Translations under genes and position numbers: made by a program
The notes under the pieces: generated by a model
What the model was told of the DNA's origin: nothing
The model's database searches: none
What the model saw: the letters and a program-made list of their open reading frames with translations, nothing else
Assembly: GCA_002336675.1 (NCBI GenBank)
Contig: DDEI01000002.1
Coordinates: 2,929-24,761, forward strand
Origin: Flavobacteriales bacterium UBA1958
GTDB taxonomy: Bacteria > Bacteroidota > Bacteroidia > Flavobacteriales_D > Sanyastnellaceae
Direction: 5' to 3'
DNA: 21,833 nucleotides
Part shown: piece by piece, positions 1 through 8,024 of the stretch
Position numbering within the stretch: position 1 is the first letter of the stretch
How the letters are laid out: every line of letters starts with the position of its first letter

Positions 1-94
1 TTGACACTCTAAATGTGAAAAATTTGGAATTCACTTATAAGGAATAGGGTAAAATAGTTTGTATATTTAGAGGGAAACCAAAATCGACAAGGAA

Positions 95-289
95 ATGCTT
101 GAATTTTGTAAAAAAATCTTAGAAAAGGTGAGCTTTGATAGACACCTTTTTAAAAAAGAACTGATGAAATCTATTAAATGGGTAAAGACTGAAGAACTAG
201 AAGTACTCAGAAGATGGTGCTTAATTAAGTTTGGTAATCTATATTCTCAATTGATAAAGGATTCTTTCAAAAAAGTCCTTTCAGCATAA
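95..289 (+). CDS. small conserved-looking hypothetical protein, 64 aa
   Basis: The product is a 64-residue protein rich in Lys, Leu, Phe and Trp, with no signal peptide and no membrane segment. It looks like two or three amphipathic helices: residues 1-12, 17-31 (ending near the Trp of SIKWVK) and 33-60 (EELEVLRRWC onward). An AAGGA sequence lies directly upstream of the ATG, and a good intrinsic terminator follows at 319-358, so it looks like a complete monocistronic gene. It converges with queG. I recognise the general look of a short protein common in Cytophagales genomes but cannot name a family or function. Composition and codon use match the neighbours. Its reality rests on the ribosome-binding site, the terminator and a plausible helical sequence. 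Confidence 0.6.
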   Translation: MLEFCKKILEKVSFDRHLFKKELMKSIKWVKTEELEVLRRWCLIKFGNLYSQLIKDSFKKVLSA

Positions 290-318
290 GGGAAATCTCC
301 TTTTTTAAAATTAATCGT

Positions 319-358
319 AAGCTCTTAGTCGAAGAAATCTCTTCCTCTCAGAGCTTTT
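319..358 (+). terminator. intrinsic terminator of the small plus-strand gene
   Basis: The arms AAGCTCT (319-325) and AGAGCTT (350-356) pair, and an inner stem GAAGA (331-335)/TCTTC (340-344) extends the hairpin. A run of T (355-360) follows on the plus strand. The T run overlaps the queG stop codon at 359-361. On the minus strand no comparable U-tract follows, so it should work mainly rightward. Confidence 0.7.
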
Positions 359-1294
359 TTATTTGGAAAGAAAACCAATATTCCTCTTTAATCCTTGATA
401 TTTCGTTCGTTTGACTGCACTCCCCTTAAAAAGCTCCTGAAAGACATCTTCAGTTAACTCTTCCCATTCTGCTCTAGTCATATTAAGTAAGTCTTTATGC
501 GGATAAAAATCAGGTTCCTTGTGCTCTTTACTAAACCTGTTCCAGGGACAAACTTCCTGACAGATATCGCAGCCAAACATCCAATCATCAAACTTTCCAT
601 GATACTCCTTAGGAAAAATTTCATCTTTTAATTCAATCGTAAAATATGAGATACACTTACTTCCATCTACCACGTAGGGCTTAATTATTGCGCCTGTAGG
701 ACAAGCGTCTATGCACGCAGTGCACTTCCCACAGTGATCTGCCACCGGCGAATCAGCAGTTAATTCTAAATCTAGAATTAACTCAGAAAGAAAATAAAAA
801 GAGCCGGTTTTCTTAGAGAGGACATTGGAGTGTTTCCCCATCCAGCCGATTCCACTTTTAACTGCCCATGCTTTATCCATAACAGGAGCTGAGTCTACAA
901 AAGCCCTCCCGCCTACTTCACCAATCTCTTCATGGATATAGCTAATTAAGGCCTTTAACTTCGACTTTATCACCTTATGGTAGTCTCTTCCATAAGCATA
1001 CATAGAAATCTTAGGGGCCGCTATATCTGAGCGAATCTCGGAAGAATAATAGTTAAGACTCAGAGAAATGACCGACTTAGCCCCTTCGACGAGTTTGGTC
1101 GGGTCTAACCTTTTATCGAAGTGGTTCTCCATGTATGCCATTTTACCATGAGAGCCATTGGCTAACCATTCTTCTAACCGAGGAGCCTCGTCTTCTAAAA
1201 ATCCTGCTTTAGAAATTCTACACTCCATAAAGCCCAATCGCTTGGCTTCTGTTCTAATTAAATCTGTCCGATTTTGGATAGTCGATAAAAGCAT
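359..1294 (-). CDS. queG: epoxyqueuosine reductase QueG (short form)
   Basis: QueG catalyses the last step of queuosine synthesis: cobalamin-dependent reduction of epoxyqueuosine to queuosine in the wobble position of tRNAs with GUN anticodons. The protein has 311 residues. The N-terminal DUF1730-type catalytic domain includes YGRDYHKVIK (101-110) and VDSAPVMD (133-140), whose Asp134 is the likely general acid. Two 4Fe-4S clusters are supplied by CGKCTACIDACP (C188, C191, C194, C198) and CDICQEVCPWN (C242, C245, C249), plus C214. It stops shortly after the second cluster and lacks the HEAT-like C-terminal extension of the roughly 380-residue enterobacterial enzyme; short forms are common. The ATG lies 2 bp after the ruvB stop codon, so it is the second gene of a ruvB-queG unit with probable translational coupling. 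The protein should be cytoplasmic. Confidence 0.95.
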   Translation of the reverse strand: MLLSTIQNRTDLIRTEAKRLGFMECRISKAGFLEDEAPRLEEWLANGSHGKMAYMENHFDKRLDPTKLVEGAKSVISLSLNYYSSEIRSDIAAPKISMYAYGRDYHKVIKSKLKALISYIHEEIGEVGGRAFVDSAPVMDKAWAVKSGIGWMGKHSNVLSKKTGSFYFLSELILDLELTADSPVADHCGKCTACIDACPTGAIIKPYVVDGSKCISYFTIELKDEIFPKEYHGKFDDWMFGCDICQEVCPWNRFSKEHKEPDFYPHKDLLNMTRAEWEELTEDVFQELFKGSAVKRTKYQGLKRNIGFLSK

Positions 1295-1296
1295 TA

Positions 1297-2316
1297 TTAA
1301 AACAAGTTCCCTTGATTTTTTAAATTACTGTACCCTAAATGATCAAATGCTCTATCAGTCACTTGTCTACCCCTTGGTGTTCTTGTTAGAAATCCTTCTT
1401 GAATTAAAAAAGGCTCATACACCTCTTCGATAGTTCCTTTGTCTTCACTAACTGCAGTAGCCAAAGTATTTAACCCTACAGGTCCCCCTTTGAATTTTTC
1501 TATAAGCGTGGTCAGAATCTTATTATCCATTTCATCTAAACCAAACTTATCTACATTTAAGGCTGTAAGAGCCGTATTTGTGATTTCTAGGTCAATAGTT
1601 CCATCTCCTTTGATTTGTGCGAAATCACGAACTCTGCGGAGCAATGCATTACATATTCTCGGTGTTCCTCGACTTCTTCTGGCTATTTCAAAAGCGGCAG
1701 ATTCATTTATCGGTATTTCTAAGATTTCAGCACTCCTGGTAACGATATCTGTTAATAGCTTCGCGTCATAATATTCCAATCTAGAATTTATGCCGAATCT
1801 TGCTCTCAGCGGCGCTGTAAGCAAGCCGCTTCTTGTAGTAGCACCAATTAATGTAAAGGGCTCTAAGGTGATTTGAACGGTTCGAGCGTTAGGTCCTGAA
1901 TCTATGACTAAGTCTATAACATAGTCTTCCATGGCAGAATACAAATACTCCTCCACTACAGGACTTAACCGATGTATTTCATCCACAAATAAAACATCAT
2001 TCTCCTCAAGATTAGTTAAAAGACCTGCTAAATCTCCCGGTTTATCTAAAACTGGTCCTGAGGTAGTTTTAATACTGACGCCCATCTCATTCGCGATAAT
2101 ATACGCTAAAGTAGTTTTACCTAAACCCGGGGGGCCGTGCAATAGAACATGATCTAAGGACTCCTCTCTAAGCTTAGCTGCCTGAGTGAATATTTGAAGA
2201 TTTTCTAACACCGCTCTTTGACCGGTGAAATCCTCAAAACTTTTAGGTCTAAGGACTCTTTCGAGTTCCTTATCCGAATTTCTTTCTGCTTCTTCTCTTG
2301 GACTAAAGTCTTCCAT
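1297..2316 (-). CDS. ruvB: Holliday junction branch-migration ATPase RuvB
   Basis: RuvB is the AAA+ hexameric motor that, with RuvA, drives branch migration of Holliday junctions in recombinational repair. Numbering from the upstream TTG, the protein shows Walker A GPPGLGKT (64-71), Walker B DEIH (115-118), sensor 1 GATTR (161-165), the LRARFG arginine-finger region (173-178), sensor 2 RGTPR (219-223) and a C-terminal winged helix ending in TPRGR. The reading frame is open to a TTG at 2325, but I prefer the ATG at 2316 (MEDFSPREE, 339 aa), because the TTG lies inside a good -7 promoter element (2323-2330) and is probably not transcribed. queG follows 2 bp downstream. ruvA and ruvC are not in the window. 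Nothing essential is missing. Confidence 0.97.
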   Translation of the reverse strand: MEDFSPREEAERNSDKELERVLRPKSFEDFTGQRAVLENLQIFTQAAKLREESLDHVLLHGPPGLGKTTLAYIIANEMGVSIKTTSGPVLDKPGDLAGLLTNLEENDVLFVDEIHRLSPVVEEYLYSAMEDYVIDLVIDSGPNARTVQITLEPFTLIGATTRSGLLTAPLRARFGINSRLEYYDAKLLTDIVTRSAEILEIPINESAAFEIARRSRGTPRICNALLRRVRDFAQIKGDGTIDLEITNTALTALNVDKFGLDEMDNKILTTLIEKFKGGPVGLNTLATAVSEDKGTIEEVYEPFLIQEGFLTRTPRGRQVTDRAFDHLGYSNLKNQGNLF

Positions 2317-2322
2317 TATAAC

Positions 2323-2353
2323 CAAAGATACTATGAATAATGATTTATTGAAA
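2323..2353 (-). promoter_or_regulatory. ruvB-queG promoter (Bacteroidota type)
   Basis: On the minus strand, TATCTTTG (2330 down to 2323) matches the TAnnTTTG -7 element. TTTC (2353 down to 2350) lies 19 bp upstream as a near match to the TTTG -33 element. The predicted start of transcription falls at or next to the ruvB ATG at 2316, which suggests a leaderless or nearly leaderless mRNA. Confidence 0.5.
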
Positions 2354-2368
2354 CAGTTACACCTATCT

Positions 2369-2378
2369 GTTTATAAAC
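2369..2378. promoter_or_regulatory. 10-bp palindrome upstream of ruvB
   Basis: GTTTATAAAC is a perfect 10-bp palindrome located 53-62 bp upstream of the ruvB ATG and just beyond the proposed -33 element. It is also downstream of the cox operon terminator. It could be an operator for the recombination gene, or chance in AT-rich DNA; no known regulator is assigned. Confidence 0.2.
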
Positions 2379-2402
2379 GGGGAGAACGAAATACATTAAA
2401 AA

Positions 2403-2432
2403 AAAGAAGCTGCAGTTCCCTGCAGCTTCTTT
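2403..2432 (-). terminator. intrinsic terminator of the act-cox respiratory operon
   Basis: A 13-bp perfect stem, AAAGAAGCTGCAG pairing with CTGCAGCTTCTTT, encloses a TTCC tetraloop (2416-2419). On the minus strand it is followed by a run of eight T (plus-strand A run at 2398-2405). It starts 24 bp after the coxA stop codon and should end the eight-gene transcript before ruvB. Confidence 0.93.
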
Positions 2433-2455
2433 GTTCATTGTTTTCTTGTATTGAC

Positions 2456-4213
2456 CTAGTGGTCTTTTTCATCAGGGCCTAAAGGCACCGTTTGAGGAAC
2501 AAAGTCGTTTTCATGCTGTGGATTGCTATAGTCATATGGCCACCTGTGTACGACTGGTAAATCACCTTCCCAATTTCCGTGAATATGTTCTACAGGTGTT
2601 GTCCATTCTAAAGTGTTAGACTTCCATGGATTTTGCACCGCCGCTTGACCTCTGAAAATACTATAGAAGAAATTATACAAGAAGAGAATCTGAGCTATAG
2701 CTCCCACAATGGCAAATACACTAATAAGCGGATTTAAATCCAATGCTACTTCTAAAAATTCAAAATTACTGTAGTCGTAATATCTCCTTGGCGCTCCTGC
2801 TAGCCCTACAAAATGCATAGGGAAGAATACTCCGTACCCGCAGACAAACGTCAGCCAGAAATGGACATATCCCAATTTGGTGTTCATCATTTTTCCAAAC
2901 ATCTTCGGGAACCAGTGATAGACACCAGCCATCATTCCAAAGATCGCTGACATGCCCATTACGATATGGAAATGAGCCACTACGAAGTAAGTATCGTGTA
3001 CATTAATATCCAATGCTGAATCGGCAAGGATAATTCCTGTTAATCCACCTGAAACGAATGTAGATACCAATCCTATAGAAAATAACATAGCCGGTGTATA
3101 ACGGATGTTTCCTTTCCACAGAGTAGTTATATAGTTAAATGCTTTTACTGCAGAAGGAATGGCTATCAATAGAGTAGTTATTACGAATAATCCTCCTAGC
3201 CATGGACTCATCCCTGTTAAGAACATGTGGTGTCCCCAAACTATAAAGCTTAAAAACCCTATGGCCAGAATAGAACCTACCATGGCTTTGTATCCGAAAA
3301 TAGGCTTTCTAGCATTGGTAGCTATCACTTCAGAACTAATACCAAGAGCTGGAAGTAATACGATATATACCTCGGGATGACCCAAGAACCAGAATAAATG
3401 TTGATAAAGTATCGGTGATCCTCCCGTTACATCTAAAGCTTCCCCATCTATAAAAATATTAGAAAGGTAGAAAGCTGTCCCCATTCCTCTGTCCATTAAT
3501 AACAACACCACTGCTGAAACTAAAACTGGGAAGGATAATACTCCTAAAATAGCTGTTACCAGGAATGCCCAAATCGTCAAAGGCAATCTTGTCATCTTCA
3601 GCCCTTTTGTTCTTAAATTAACTATTGTTACTATATAGTTCAATCCTCCTAAAAGTGAAGATACTACGAAAAGTACCATAGACAATAACCACATCGTCAT
3701 TCCCAATCCAGAACCCGGCATAGCCTGAGGTAAAGCACTTAATGGCGGATATACCGTCCATCCGCCTGAAGCCGCTCCTGTTTCTATGAATAGAGATGAA
3801 ATCATAATCACACTAGAAACAAAGAAGAACCAATAGGATAACATATTAAGAAAACCTGAAGCCATGTCTCTAGCTCCAATCTGAAGTGGTATAAGCAAGT
3901 TGGAGAAGGTTCCTGACAATCCTCCCGTTAATACAAAGAATACCATTATGGTACCGTGAATAGTAACTAATGCTAAATAAGCATTTTGATTCATTACTCC
4001 TCCTGGAGCCCATCTATCCCCTAAAAGCGCATTTAAAATCTCGAATGACTCTCCAGGCCAACCTAATTGTATCCTAAATAAAACCGATAATAAAACAGCT
4101 ATGATTCCCATAAAAACGGCAGTTACTAAAAACTGTCTCGAAATCATCTTGTGATCTTGAGAAAAAACATACTTGCTAATAAAACTCTCTTTATGATGTG
4201 CGTGTCCTGCCAT
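2456..4213 (-). CDS. coxA: cytochrome c oxidase subunit I (aa3-type, A1 family)
   Basis: This is the catalytic subunit of the proton-pumping terminal oxidase, which reduces O2 to water at a heme a3-CuB centre in the inner membrane. The protein has 585 residues and about twelve or more membrane segments. Visible ligands are H86 and H416 for heme a, H414 for heme a3, and H279, H328 and H329 for CuB, with Y283 in GHPEVY as the cross-linked tyrosine. Both proton routes look intact: D116 and N123 in ARDMASGFLN with E281 (D channel), and S354/K357 in IPSAVK (K channel). The GHPEVYI form with Glu places it in the A1 group of heme-copper oxidases. It is the last gene of the operon, 24 bp after coxB. 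No subunit III or IV gene follows; a terminator comes next. Confidence 0.97.
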   Translation of the reverse strand: MAGHAHHKESFISKYVFSQDHKMISRQFLVTAVFMGIIAVLLSVLFRIQLGWPGESFEILNALLGDRWAPGGVMNQNAYLALVTIHGTIMVFFVLTGGLSGTFSNLLIPLQIGARDMASGFLNMLSYWFFFVSSVIMISSLFIETGAASGGWTVYPPLSALPQAMPGSGLGMTMWLLSMVLFVVSSLLGGLNYIVTIVNLRTKGLKMTRLPLTIWAFLVTAILGVLSFPVLVSAVVLLLMDRGMGTAFYLSNIFIDGEALDVTGGSPILYQHLFWFLGHPEVYIVLLPALGISSEVIATNARKPIFGYKAMVGSILAIGFLSFIVWGHHMFLTGMSPWLGGLFVITTLLIAIPSAVKAFNYITTLWKGNIRYTPAMLFSIGLVSTFVSGGLTGIILADSALDINVHDTYFVVAHFHIVMGMSAIFGMMAGVYHWFPKMFGKMMNTKLGYVHFWLTFVCGYGVFFPMHFVGLAGAPRRYYDYSNFEFLEVALDLNPLISVFAIVGAIAQILFLYNFFYSIFRGQAAVQNPWKSNTLEWTTPVEHIHGNWEGDLPVVHRWPYDYSNPQHENDFVPQTVPLGPDEKDH

Positions 4214-4237
4214 TTTTGAACAATTTTTTCTTTATTC

Positions 4238-5458
4238 TTATTTCTCAGCCACCGGCTCTAATATACTTTCCTCTGCTTCATCAGTCTCCCCTTCGCCTCC
4301 TAAGGTTTCCGAAAATGTTTTCTGTTCTTCCAGCCAAGCCTGATATTCTTCTTCACTTTCGATAATTACTTTTACTGCCATATTATTGTGCGAAGCGCCG
4401 CACACTTTGTTACAAAGCAGTATATAATCAAAATTGGGGTTGTCCTCCATTACTCTCATCGAATCCGTAGTAATAGTCGGTGTCATTTTGAACCTCGTAG
4501 GGATACCTGGTACAGCGTTCATTTGAGCTCTAAAGTGGGGCATAAATGCTGAGTGGATTACATCTCTCGAATTAAAAACAAATTCCACCTCTCTACCTAA
4601 AGGCAAGTGTAGCTCGCCTTTTACTAGTTTGTCGTCCTTACCTGCCTTAAATTCTCCCGATGAAGCCTCTCTAGACGTGCTAACATCATTAATTCTTAGC
4701 TTGTGACGCTGCAGTCTATATATTTTATCCTCTAAAGCCTCTAATTGAGATGGAGGAAGAAAATCGCCTTCTTCCTTCAACTTCTTCTCAATGCCTGAGA
4801 TTTCCTCATCTAACTCAGCTATCTTTCCAATGATTAACTCATCACTAGCTATTCCTAACGGATTTGTTCCTGAGATGAGATTGTAATTAGAAAACCCTAA
4901 CTCGTTATCAGCCCCAGGGTATCTAATTGTCCAGTCAAATTGTTTCGCATACACTTCTAATCGCACTGGATTCTCACTGGCTACTACATCCGTAATATCA
5001 TTCCATATTCTTAATCCAAAAATGATTATAAAGGCTAACACTATAGAAGGAATAATTGTCCATATCATTTCCAATTTAGTGCTATGCGCAAAAAAGAATG
5101 CCTTCCTGTCTTCTCTGTAGTAATATTTCCAGGAGTAGTAAAACAAAAACAAGTGTACTAGGAAAAAGACTATAGTGATAATCACCACATTCACCATGAA
5201 CAACATGTCTATATCATTCCCATGAGCCGATGCAGATACTGGCAGGTAATCCCCGTATACTACGTAAAAATAAATTACACCTGCAAAGAACACAAACATC
5301 CAAATAAGCATGAGCCATGCGTTCATTTTATTATCAGCCAAAGAGATATCCTCCTCCCGGTGATTTCTCAGCTTAGCCGCTAACTGGTATACTTTGCTTA
5401 GCTGCACTGCAGCTACCACACCAAGAACTATCGTTATTAATACTAGAAGACTAAACAT
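4238..5458 (-). CDS. coxB: cytochrome c oxidase subunit II with coiled-coil insert
   Basis: This subunit accepts electrons at the binuclear CuA centre and passes them to heme a. The CuA ligands H302 (VIHSAF), C349, C353, H357 and M360 (CNKVCGASHNNM) are all present. No CXXCH motif occurs, so the enzyme is aa3 and not caa3. Hydrophobic segments lie near residues 1-22, 47-68, 85-108 and 131-150, more than the usual two. Between the first beta-strands (FDWTIRYPG, 174-182) and the strand leading to H302 is an insert of about 80 residues (roughly 195-280), including the strongly charged heptad-like stretch 208-256 that should form an antiparallel coiled coil. An acidic tail (367-406) follows the cupredoxin domain. 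Total length is 406 residues, long for CoxB. It sits between actF (26 bp) and coxA (24 bp). Confidence 0.95.
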   Translation of the reverse strand: MFSLLVLITIVLGVVAAVQLSKVYQLAAKLRNHREEDISLADNKMNAWLMLIWMFVFFAGVIYFYVVYGDYLPVSASAHGNDIDMLFMVNVVIITIVFFLVHLFLFYYSWKYYYREDRKAFFFAHSTKLEMIWTIIPSIVLAFIIIFGLRIWNDITDVVASENPVRLEVYAKQFDWTIRYPGADNELGFSNYNLISGTNPLGIASDELIIGKIAELDEEISGIEKKLKEEGDFLPPSQLEALEDKIYRLQRHKLRINDVSTSREASSGEFKAGKDDKLVKGELHLPLGREVEFVFNSRDVIHSAFMPHFRAQMNAVPGIPTRFKMTPTITTDSMRVMEDNPNFDYILLCNKVCGASHNNMAVKVIIESEEEYQAWLEEQKTFSETLGGEGETDEAEESILEPVAEK

Positions 5459-5484
5459 ATCTTTTATTTCTATTCTTTAATTCA

Positions 5485-6759
5485 TTAAATACTGTGATGT
5501 TCACTCTCATCTATAAATGGATGATTCACTGGAACCATGGCCGCTTTGGTAAATGAGTTTAACATGAGGTATACAAACAACCCTAGGAAACCTAAGAACA
5601 TTAGCGGCTGCCACCACGAATAATGGGAGTGCCCGTGCATAGTTCCTGGCATTACTAGTAAGTAAACATCTACATAATGTCCAATTAGAATTAGACATCC
5701 TGACAATCTTAAAAACACTGGATTTCTTTTAGCATCACGCGCCATTAAAACTAAAAATGGAACTACAAAATTAATAATACACATTACAATCAAAGGTAAT
5801 CCGTAATTCTCAAATCTTTGTTGATAATATATCACTTCTTCGCCTATATCTGCATACCAAATAAGCAGGAACTGACATAATCCTAAATAACTCCAAAGCA
5901 TACTAATTCCAAACATCCATTTACCCAAATCATGGATGTGAGAATCATTTACCTTAGGTAAAAATCCTTTATCTCTAAGGTAAAGCGTAGCAATAGTCGC
6001 AAAAATCATAAACGTTACCCACATACCCGAGAATACATACCATCCATACATCGTACTAAACCAATGCGTGTCTATAGACATTAACCAGTCCCATGACAAT
6101 GTAGATGAGAACACGGCAAACAGTGCTAAGAAAATAGCTGAACGCTTAAACATCTTTACATGTAAGGTGGTCCCGTCTAGAGCGTCTTCTTCTATAGATT
6201 TTTTTCTAAACCAATTTCCAAACCAAATAAAAACACCTAAATAGACTAATGTTCTAGCCCACCAGAATCCTTCATTCAGATAAGCTCTTTTATTCTTAAT
6301 AATCTTGTCTATTCCTAGGTTGACTTGTGCGCCTGTGGCTTCTGCATTATCTGTGTAAGTAGAATGCTCGCCTTCAACTGTTGCAGGAATTACGAACTCG
6401 GAATATGTCCCTGGATCCATCCAGTGATAAATGTGATTTACGTGTAATGTGGAGGCTATAAATACAATTACTAGAACAAGGGAAAACGCTGGAATGTTTC
6501 TATGAAATATCCCCTCGAAAACTCTTTTTAATTGTGAACTCCAACCTACTTCTGCCGCATATTGCAACGCATAGAAGAATAACCCCCCGAGTGCAATAGC
6601 AAAGAAATAGAATCCACACACTAACAAATTAGACCAAAACTCTTGGCCTCCATGATCGTGAGGATTGTGACTATTAAGTCCGCCTATAATACCTATAACA
6701 CCTAGCGCCATTAAGACGAGAGTGGTGATTTTGGCTCTTTTCGAAAAAACAAAATTCAT
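5485..6759 (-). CDS. actF: ACIII subunit ActF (NrfD-like membrane subunit 2)
   Basis: ActF is the second large membrane subunit of alternative complex III, distantly related to NrfD/ActC, and is commonly annotated as quinol:cytochrome c oxidoreductase quinone-binding subunit 2. The 424-residue protein has about ten hydrophobic segments, starting at residues 12-30. His- and Trp-rich loops include SWDWLMSIDTHWFSTMYGW (about 221-239) and MPGTMHGHSHYSWW near residue 375. The reaction is quinol oxidation with electron transfer toward c-type hemes. In solved ACIII structures ActF helps anchor the complex and is proposed to contribute a proton path. It lies 39 bp after actE and 26 bp before coxB, which places the ACIII-oxidase boundary inside one transcription unit. 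Confidence 0.93.
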   Translation of the reverse strand: MNFVFSKRAKITTLVLMALGVIGIIGGLNSHNPHDHGGQEFWSNLLVCGFYFFAIALGGLFFYALQYAAEVGWSSQLKRVFEGIFHRNIPAFSLVLVIVFIASTLHVNHIYHWMDPGTYSEFVIPATVEGEHSTYTDNAEATGAQVNLGIDKIIKNKRAYLNEGFWWARTLVYLGVFIWFGNWFRKKSIEEDALDGTTLHVKMFKRSAIFLALFAVFSSTLSWDWLMSIDTHWFSTMYGWYVFSGMWVTFMIFATIATLYLRDKGFLPKVNDSHIHDLGKWMFGISMLWSYLGLCQFLLIWYADIGEEVIYYQQRFENYGLPLIVMCIINFVVPFLVLMARDAKRNPVFLRLSGCLILIGHYVDVYLLVMPGTMHGHSHYSWWQPLMFLGFLGLFVYLMLNSFTKAAMVPVNHPFIDESEHHSI

Positions 6760-6798
6760 GTTTCTTTTTCTTTGAATTCTTTAATATTATTCCTAGAC

Positions 6799-7464
6799 TT
6801 ATTTAGATGCGATATCCTCATCAACTGTATCTTCTACTAACACCTCAGGACCGTCTCCCATTAAAACTTTGACATACTGTATCACTTGCCATCTTTCCTT
6901 CTGGTTTAAGATATAGGCATGAGATCCCATTAACCCTTTTCCATAGGTTATAGTATGGAACATCTTTCCTTCAGCTAATCCCTTTCTTGACTCGTAAGAA
7001 GGCACTACTGGGTACTTCCCCCCTGACTTCTGCGTTATACTTCCGTCACCGCCGCCTTTCTCCCCATGGCACTGGATACAAAACTTTTCAAAAAGCACTT
7101 GTCCTGCAGCTGTACTTTCAGGTGAAGTAGGTAATGGACTTTTAAACCCAACTCCTGCTCCTTCATATCCCGCCTCTGTATTAGGGTATGGATATGGCGC
7201 GTTATACGCTAATTGATCTCCTCCTCTGAAAGGAATGGTGCCTTCTACTGGAATTCTTACAGATTGCTTTAATCTCATCACTTTAGCACTGTCTGATGTC
7301 ATTCCAGGTTTGAACTCATCAAATCCGTAATCAACATAAGCCTCAATAGCTGGGGAACGATACATGTCAGGCATGTATTCTAACCCTGGACTATTCTCAT
7401 CTGTTACACATGAAGCGAAACAAAGAGAAACAATAACTGCTATAATTAACTGTGTCTTTTTCAT
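6799..7464 (-). CDS. actE: ACIII monoheme cytochrome c lipoprotein ActE
   Basis: ActE is the monoheme cytochrome c subunit of ACIII, expected on the periplasmic face. The 221-residue precursor starts with a type II signal peptide (MKKTQLIIAVIVSLCFAS) ending at a lipobox-like FASC, so C19 is probably lipidated. After a Pro/Tyr-rich linker (about 25-115) comes a class I cytochrome c domain with CIQCH (C129-H133) followed by GEKGGGDG. M179 in KGLMGSHAY is the likely distal heme ligand. A short acidic tail ends the protein. The gene begins 4 bp after the actD stop codon, indicating tight coupling. It is a candidate for electron exit from ACIII toward CuA, directly or through a partner. Confidence 0.94.
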   Translation of the reverse strand: MKKTQLIIAVIVSLCFASCVTDENSPGLEYMPDMYRSPAIEAYVDYGFDEFKPGMTSDSAKVMRLKQSVRIPVEGTIPFRGGDQLAYNAPYPYPNTEAGYEGAGVGFKSPLPTSPESTAAGQVLFEKFCIQCHGEKGGGDGSITQKSGGKYPVVPSYESRKGLAEGKMFHTITYGKGLMGSHAYILNQKERWQVIQYVKVLMGDGPEVLVEDTVDEDIASK

Positions 7465-7468
7465 GTGA

Positions 7469-8002
7469 TTAATATTCTTTTTCGCTTAATTCTTCTGGAT
7501 TTGTAGAAGATATTATTTTCGAAATGTCATCTGCACTCATTGAACTATTTTCATCTGTAGTCACCTCCATTATAAATCTATCGTTTGTAGATCTTGGATG
7601 TGGATTATCAGCTATCATTCCCGGAACTGTTCCGTTTCTTAACAAATAAGTAATAGACATTCCATGCGCTCCACAGAGCACACTGAATTCAAACGTTACT
7701 GGTAAGAATGAAGTCACGTTATCAATGAGGCTTTGATTTGGTTTACCCCCAATATTCATGGGCCAATCGCTTATCATAAAGTACCACATACCTAGAAGAG
7801 CTAACGATGTTCCAGTTAAAGCATACATAAATGCACATATAGCCAGACGAGTTCTTTTCACTCCTATGATGGGATCTATTCCATGTATGGGAAATGGTGA
7901 AAACACCTCCTTTATTCTTATCCCTTTGTCAACGATTAGTTGAGCTGCTTCTTTCAGCTTATCATCATCGTCATACATTGCATGAAATACCTTTCTTTCC
8001 AT
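7469..8002 (-). CDS. actD: ACIII subunit ActD (DUF3341 family)
   Basis: ActD is a small membrane-anchored subunit of ACIII of the DUF3341 family. It has 177 residues. A soluble N-terminal domain of about 50 residues contains the SPFPIHGID motif (35-43) typical of the family. Two membrane segments follow at about 52-78 and 98-118, joined by a short Pro/Gly loop, and then a polar C-terminal tail. No cofactor-binding residues are evident. In structures it packs beside ActC and ActF as a structural subunit. The gene lies 22 bp after actC and 4 bp before actE. Confidence 0.93.
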   Translation of the reverse strand: MERKVFHAMYDDDDKLKEAAQLIVDKGIRIKEVFSPFPIHGIDPIIGVKRTRLAICAFMYALTGTSLALLGMWYFMISDWPMNIGGKPNQSLIDNVTSFLPVTFEFSVLCGAHGMSITYLLRNGTVPGMIADNPHPRSTNDRFIMEVTTDENSSMSADDISKIISSTNPEELSEKEY

Positions 8003-8024
8003 GTTCTAATTTTTGTTTCGTTAT

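Noticed and set aside
1..41. TTGACA (1-6) and TATAAG (36-41) as a sigma70-like promoter for the small gene
   Set aside because: The spacing is 29 bp, far from 17, and Bacteroidota promoters use a different consensus.
1439..2152. Plus-strand open frames of 110 and 73 residues inside ruvB
   Set aside because: Both are antisense to well-conserved RuvB motifs and show no coding signals of their own.
4238..5458. CoxB as a caa3-type subunit with a fused cytochrome c
   Set aside because: The long C-terminus suggested this, but no CXXCH motif is present; the tail is just acidic.
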